Below are positions 61,352-64,000 of a DNA stretch of 64,000 bases, piece by piece (positions within the stretch are counted from its first letter, which is position 1; every line of letters begins with the position of its first letter). Position numbers and translations under genes: made by a program. Source of the DNA: Eubacterium oxidoreducens. Its GTDB lineage: Bacteria; Bacillota; Clostridia; Lachnospirales; Lachnospiraceae. The stretch spans positions 35,272 to 99,271 of the forward strand of contig NZ_FMXR01000015.1 in NCBI RefSeq assembly GCF_900104415.1, written 5' to 3'. The notes under the pieces are model-generated. The model was not told where the DNA came from. It saw only the letters and a program-made list of their open reading frames with translations, and did not search any database.

Positions 61352-61989
61352 CTATACATTTTCTACTTCTCTAATAGTTTCGATAATACGATACACATCT
61401 GTACTTGGCATAAATTCTACCGTATGCGGAATCTTTCCACATTGCATATTATATTTTTCTAACTTCTTTGCATTCACAATAGCCTCATCCTGCTTTTTTT
61501 GAAGTAACTCATACATATCTTCCTTATTCTTATCATATTCTGGTAATTTCATTTTTAATTCATTGATTACATCTTCGTTTTTACTAAACACCTTAGTAGA
61601 ATATCCATAATGGCAAAGAAACCATATTTCAAAACAAGGTCCAGAAACAATCATAGACAAATTGTTCTTTACAGCTTTTTTTCAGCTAATGCCAATTGAT
61701 TATTCTTATTAGCATCAAAATCCGAGTCCAGAACACAATATGCCACATCTCCAGCCTTAGAATCAAATCCTCTTTCTTTACACTCAGACAATAATTCTGA
61801 CACCATATTAACAGGATCTGTTGCTCCACCTTTTGAAAATATAATCTGAACCTTGTCGCTATTAAACTTTTTAAAATATAGCTTCTCAGTTTTATTTTTA
61901 CCTTCAGTGGCTATGAAAATAATCTTTTTTCGTTTTCGACTATTTGAATTACGTTTTTTAGGAGTATAACCATGTTTATTTAATCCCAT
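61352..61989 (-). pseudogene. RloB-like / AbiL second component, frameshifted (second copy)
   Basis: Two frames together make one RloB. The first (to 61669) holds the basic N-terminus and IIFIATEGKNKTEKLYFKKF, AYCVLDSDFDANKNNQLALA. The second (61660-61352) holds SMIVSGPCFEIWFLCHYGYS and HTVEFMPSTDVYRIIETIRE. They join at a run of seven A (minus strand, 61676-61682); removing one A restores the frame. It overlaps rloA2 by 10 bp. The pair is probably inactive unless the lesion is a sequencing error. Confidence 0.82.
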
Positions 61990-63257
61990 AGTCCATCCCC
62001 CATTCCCAAGTCTGGAACAGAACCATATCTTCCAAGCAAATATGCTTTTCTAACATCTTCTCTTGTTCTTGGTGAAAATTCATCTAATGAATATAATTCA
62101 GAAACTCCAGTTTTTCGATCCTTTTCTACAAAATAAATCTGATCTCGTCTTAAGTCATTAAGATTTAACAAGGACATGGCATGCGTAGAAATGATCAATT
62201 GTGCATTTTTCATATTTACTTCTGGATTATTAAACAATCCTACTAAATAGCAAACAAGCATTGGATGTATACTCTTATCAAATTCATCAATAAATACCGT
62301 CTCACCTGTCTCAAATGCCTTTTTTATAATTGGACTCATGAAAAATAACTTTTGAGTTCCAAGTGACTCTAGCTGCATACCCAAAGGAAATATGGTTTTA
62401 TTTCCTTTTTCATCTTCAATAATATGTTTTGCAGTTATTTTATACTCTTTACCTAGTATTTCGGGTACTGTACCATGTTGCTTGGCTAATAAAATTGATG
62501 GAATACCTTCAAGAGGAACATCTCTACTTTCTAACTCATAATCACAAATATTTATATCAGCTTCCTTAAGAATATTATTTGTAAATCTTCTTAGTGAATT
62601 GTCTGTATCATTTTCAAACATATCTCCTATAATATTTAATGCATTCTCATAATTTGAATCATAGGTATTTATAGAATTTGCAATCCACATCATAGGGATT
62701 TTGGTTTCTTCTGCATTCCATGCCGTTGCGGTTGCAAGAAATAATTTATTTTCCGTATTTCTCTCGGTAAGAGGTTTCAATTTTGCTTTTATCCCCTGAT
62801 TTGTAAATGTATATTTTTCCTCAGCAGACTCATCTCTTTCAAAAATAGTTGTAGGACGTGAAGAGTTATATACGTATAAATACTCAGTACATATTTTTTG
62901 ATTAGTAGCTGAATATCCATAAACATATTTTTTCCCTTCCGCAACAAAAACGAATTCAAAAGAAGTGGGTTTATTCGCAGATTTATTATCAAACAAATAT
63001 GGTACAATTGAAAATAATGGTTCTCCAACCTGTCTGGCATCCGATCTTTTTACAGTAATAATTGCTGCAGCTAATGCTAAAAACAAATTACTTTTCCCTG
63101 CTGCATTTGCGCCAAAAACCACTGCCACTTTTAATATTTTACCCTTATCAAATCCAACCACATTATTTGGTAAATTTTTATCTGACGAACCCTCTAATGA
63201 TAAAACAGTTCTTTCCTTGAAAGATCTAAAATTTTCCACTGAAAACTGTAATAACAT
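61980..63257 (-). CDS. AAA family ATPase, RloA / AbiL first component (second copy)
   Basis: The 425-residue ATPase resembles the first copy in plan: MLLQFSVENFRSFKERTVLS, Walker A GANAAGKSNLFLAL (about 49), Walker B TVFIDEFDKSIHPML and ISTHAMSLLN, and the same end motif YLLGRYGSVPDL. Sequence outside motifs differs, so this is a second family member and not a recent duplication. AGGAGG precedes the ATG. The partner RloB is broken. Confidence 0.87.
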   Translation of the reverse strand: MLLQFSVENFRSFKERTVLSLEGSSDKNLPNNVVGFDKGKILKVAVVFGANAAGKSNLFLALAAAIITVKRSDARQVGEPLFSIVPYLFDNKSANKPTSFEFVFVAEGKKYVYGYSATNQKICTEYLYVYNSSRPTTIFERDESAEEKYTFTNQGIKAKLKPLTERNTENKLFLATATAWNAEETKIPMMWIANSINTYDSNYENALNIIGDMFENDTDNSLRRFTNNILKEADINICDYELESRDVPLEGIPSILLAKQHGTVPEILGKEYKITAKHIIEDEKGNKTIFPLGMQLESLGTQKLFFMSPIIKKAFETGETVFIDEFDKSIHPMLVCYLVGLFNNPEVNMKNAQLIISTHAMSLLNLNDLRRDQIYFVEKDRKTGVSELYSLDEFSPRTREDVRKAYLLGRYGSVPDLGMGDGLWD

Positions 63258-63288
63258 AATAATCCTCCTTTATTTGAAACACACCAAT

Positions 63289-63316
63289 ATTATAACATGT
63301 TGTTGCGAGTTTTCAA
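63289..63316 (-). promoter_or_regulatory. Promoter of the second rloA gene
   Basis: TTGAAA (63311-63316) and TATAAT (63289-63294) are 16 bp apart on the minus strand, with AACATGTT in the spacer. Confidence 0.7.
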
Positions 63317-63360
63317 TGTCAAATCATCTTTTTTGTCTATTTTTGCCATTTTTCAGCATT

Positions 63361-63700
63361 TCATCCTCGAATTCGGTTGTTAGCAAAAATATTTATCAAT
63401 AAAAAAACATCTTCATCCCCCGTCAAACAATCCATCACAATAGCGAATCGACTTAACCAGTTCCGAAGATGGTGATTATTAGTAACGAAAGTCACTAAAA
63501 CCAATTTTCTCAGCAAATAATCGGATTTGGAAAATTCATTGCAACCTCTACCCTTCTTTTCAAAAGAAAAATCAATTTTCTCATGCTCTTCATCCGATTC
63601 TTTTGAAAAGGATGCCTTTTTAAATATCAAATACGGTTTTTCCAAATTTATCCTAATAATTTCCAAGGCACTTAATTGAGTATTAAATTGTTCTTGATGA
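63361..63700 (-). CDS. Unrecognised open frame, doubtful
   Basis: An open frame of about 110 residues (FSKSDYLLRKLVLVTFVTNN, LSRFAIVMDCLTGDEDVFLL) lies between the second rloA promoter and the IS21 end. Its upstream part would overlap the IS21 terminal repeats, so it can only be a 3' remnant of a gene cut by that insertion, if it codes at all. No family recognised. Confidence 0.25.
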
Positions 63701-63710
63701 TTCTTGCAAC

Positions 63711-63823
63711 ATCCGGACAGCATTCTTATAACACTCGGACAAACATTCTTAAAATATCCGGACAAGCATTCCTATAACTTACGGACAACGTTCCTAAATT
63801 ATCCGGACAAGATGACATCTTAA
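63711..63823 (+). mobile_element. Iterated terminal repeats of an IS21-family element (left end)
   Basis: Five blocks starting with (A/T)(T/C)(C/A)CGGACA occur at 63711, 63733, 63756, 63779 and 63801: intervals of 22, 23, 23 and 22 bp. Multiple end repeats that bind the transposase are typical of IS21 elements. The istA gene follows, so this is the left end; the right end is beyond the window. Confidence 0.75.
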
Positions 63824-63832
63824 AATCGCTTT

Positions 63833-63860
63833 CTTAGAATGTATGTATATACATTCTAAG
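63833..63860 (+). promoter_or_regulatory. Perfect hairpin that covers the istA ribosome site
   Basis: CTTAGAATGTAT and ATACATTCTAAG are exact complements around GTAT. The 3' arm contains the first three bases of AAGGAGG (63858-63864). Folding in a read-through mRNA would hide the ribosome site and limit transposase synthesis, a known style of IS control. Confidence 0.65.
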
Positions 63861-63871
63861 GAGGTAATGAA

Positions 63872-64000
63872 ATGAGGTGTCTAGAACCAATGATAATTAC
63901 AGAAATCCTTCGCTTGAAGGAAATGCATCTTACATACCGTGAGATTGCTGAAGCTACCGATGTATCAAAAACAACTGTAGGTGAGATTATCAACAAGTGT
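63872..64000 (+). CDS. istA: IS21 family transposase IstA, N-terminal part
   Basis: Forty-three codons are inside the window: MRCLEPMIITEILRLKEMHL followed by TYREIAEATDVSKTTVGEII, the helix-turn-helix that starts IstA. AAGGAGG is 7 bp before the ATG. The DDE domain and istB lie to the right of the window. Confidence 0.8.
   Translation, partial: MRCLEPMIITEILRLKEMHLTYREIAEATDVSKTTVGEIINKC

Noticed and set aside
63711..63823. Possible CRISPR array from five 22-23 bp blocks
   Set aside because: The blocks are imperfect, contiguous and lie directly before istA; they match IS21 terminal repeats.

Overview
The window reads as a low-GC, anaerobic member of the Clostridia, most likely a Lachnospiraceae-type gut bacterium. 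The grounds are an intact pyruvate:ferredoxin oxidoreductase, a K+-dependent membrane pyrophosphatase, a DUF4317 gene, a BMP-type nucleoside ABC transporter, a gene order rplS / lepB-rbgA-rnhB-FliK-like-FlhB-like-yraN-pgeF that matches the Firmicutes ylq region, and strong AGGAGG ribosome binding sites. No rRNA or tRNA gene was seen.

Positions 1-44,350 are core chromosome, almost all on the minus strand. In order they hold: the start of an LD-carboxypeptidase; a soluble chemotaxis transducer with a FIST sensor; a BMP/ATPase/permease/permease nucleoside importer; a sulfotransferase with a DUF4317 gene; a CPBP protease; a TPP-riboswitch-controlled thiamine-precursor ABC operon; a folate operon (FolC, HD protein, FolP, FolB-FolK fusion); hppA; a dut-parE-parC operon; a PAS/degenerate GGDEF/EAL protein; a DUF512-der-plsY-gpsA operon; nifJ; a divergent ABC-F gene; a small secreted protein; the ylq-like housekeeping operon; rplS; and ychF.

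Positions 44,350-64,000 are an accessory, defence-rich island. It opens beside ychF with three remnants of an integrative element (integrase tail, excisionase tail, DnaC-like ATPase piece). It then holds two AbiL-like RloA/RloB pairs (one intact, one with a frameshifted RloB), IS1182-type transposase debris, a Fic protein with iterated upstream boxes, two AbiEi-like antitoxin-domain proteins (one overlapping a RhuM gene), a WYL regulator with an Mrr-type nuclease divergent from a tandem-AAA+ ATPase, a broken GNAT toxin with its small antitoxin, a SWIM zinc-finger protein, a cysteine-cluster protein, a cytosine methyltransferase scrap, and the left end of an IS21-family element running off the window. 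A 227-bp element occurs twice in the same orientation (48,089 and 57,860), each copy just upstream of a promoter for a defence-type operon.

The best candidates for under-described biology are the divergent AAA+ / Mrr-WYL locus with its repeated upstream boxes, the overlapping AbiEi-like/RhuM pair with an operator-like dyad at its promoter, and the duplicated 227-bp structured element. Several genes in the island carry single-base frameshifts in homopolymers. No comparable lesion was seen in the core half, so real decay is the likelier reading, but sequencing error has to be excluded.
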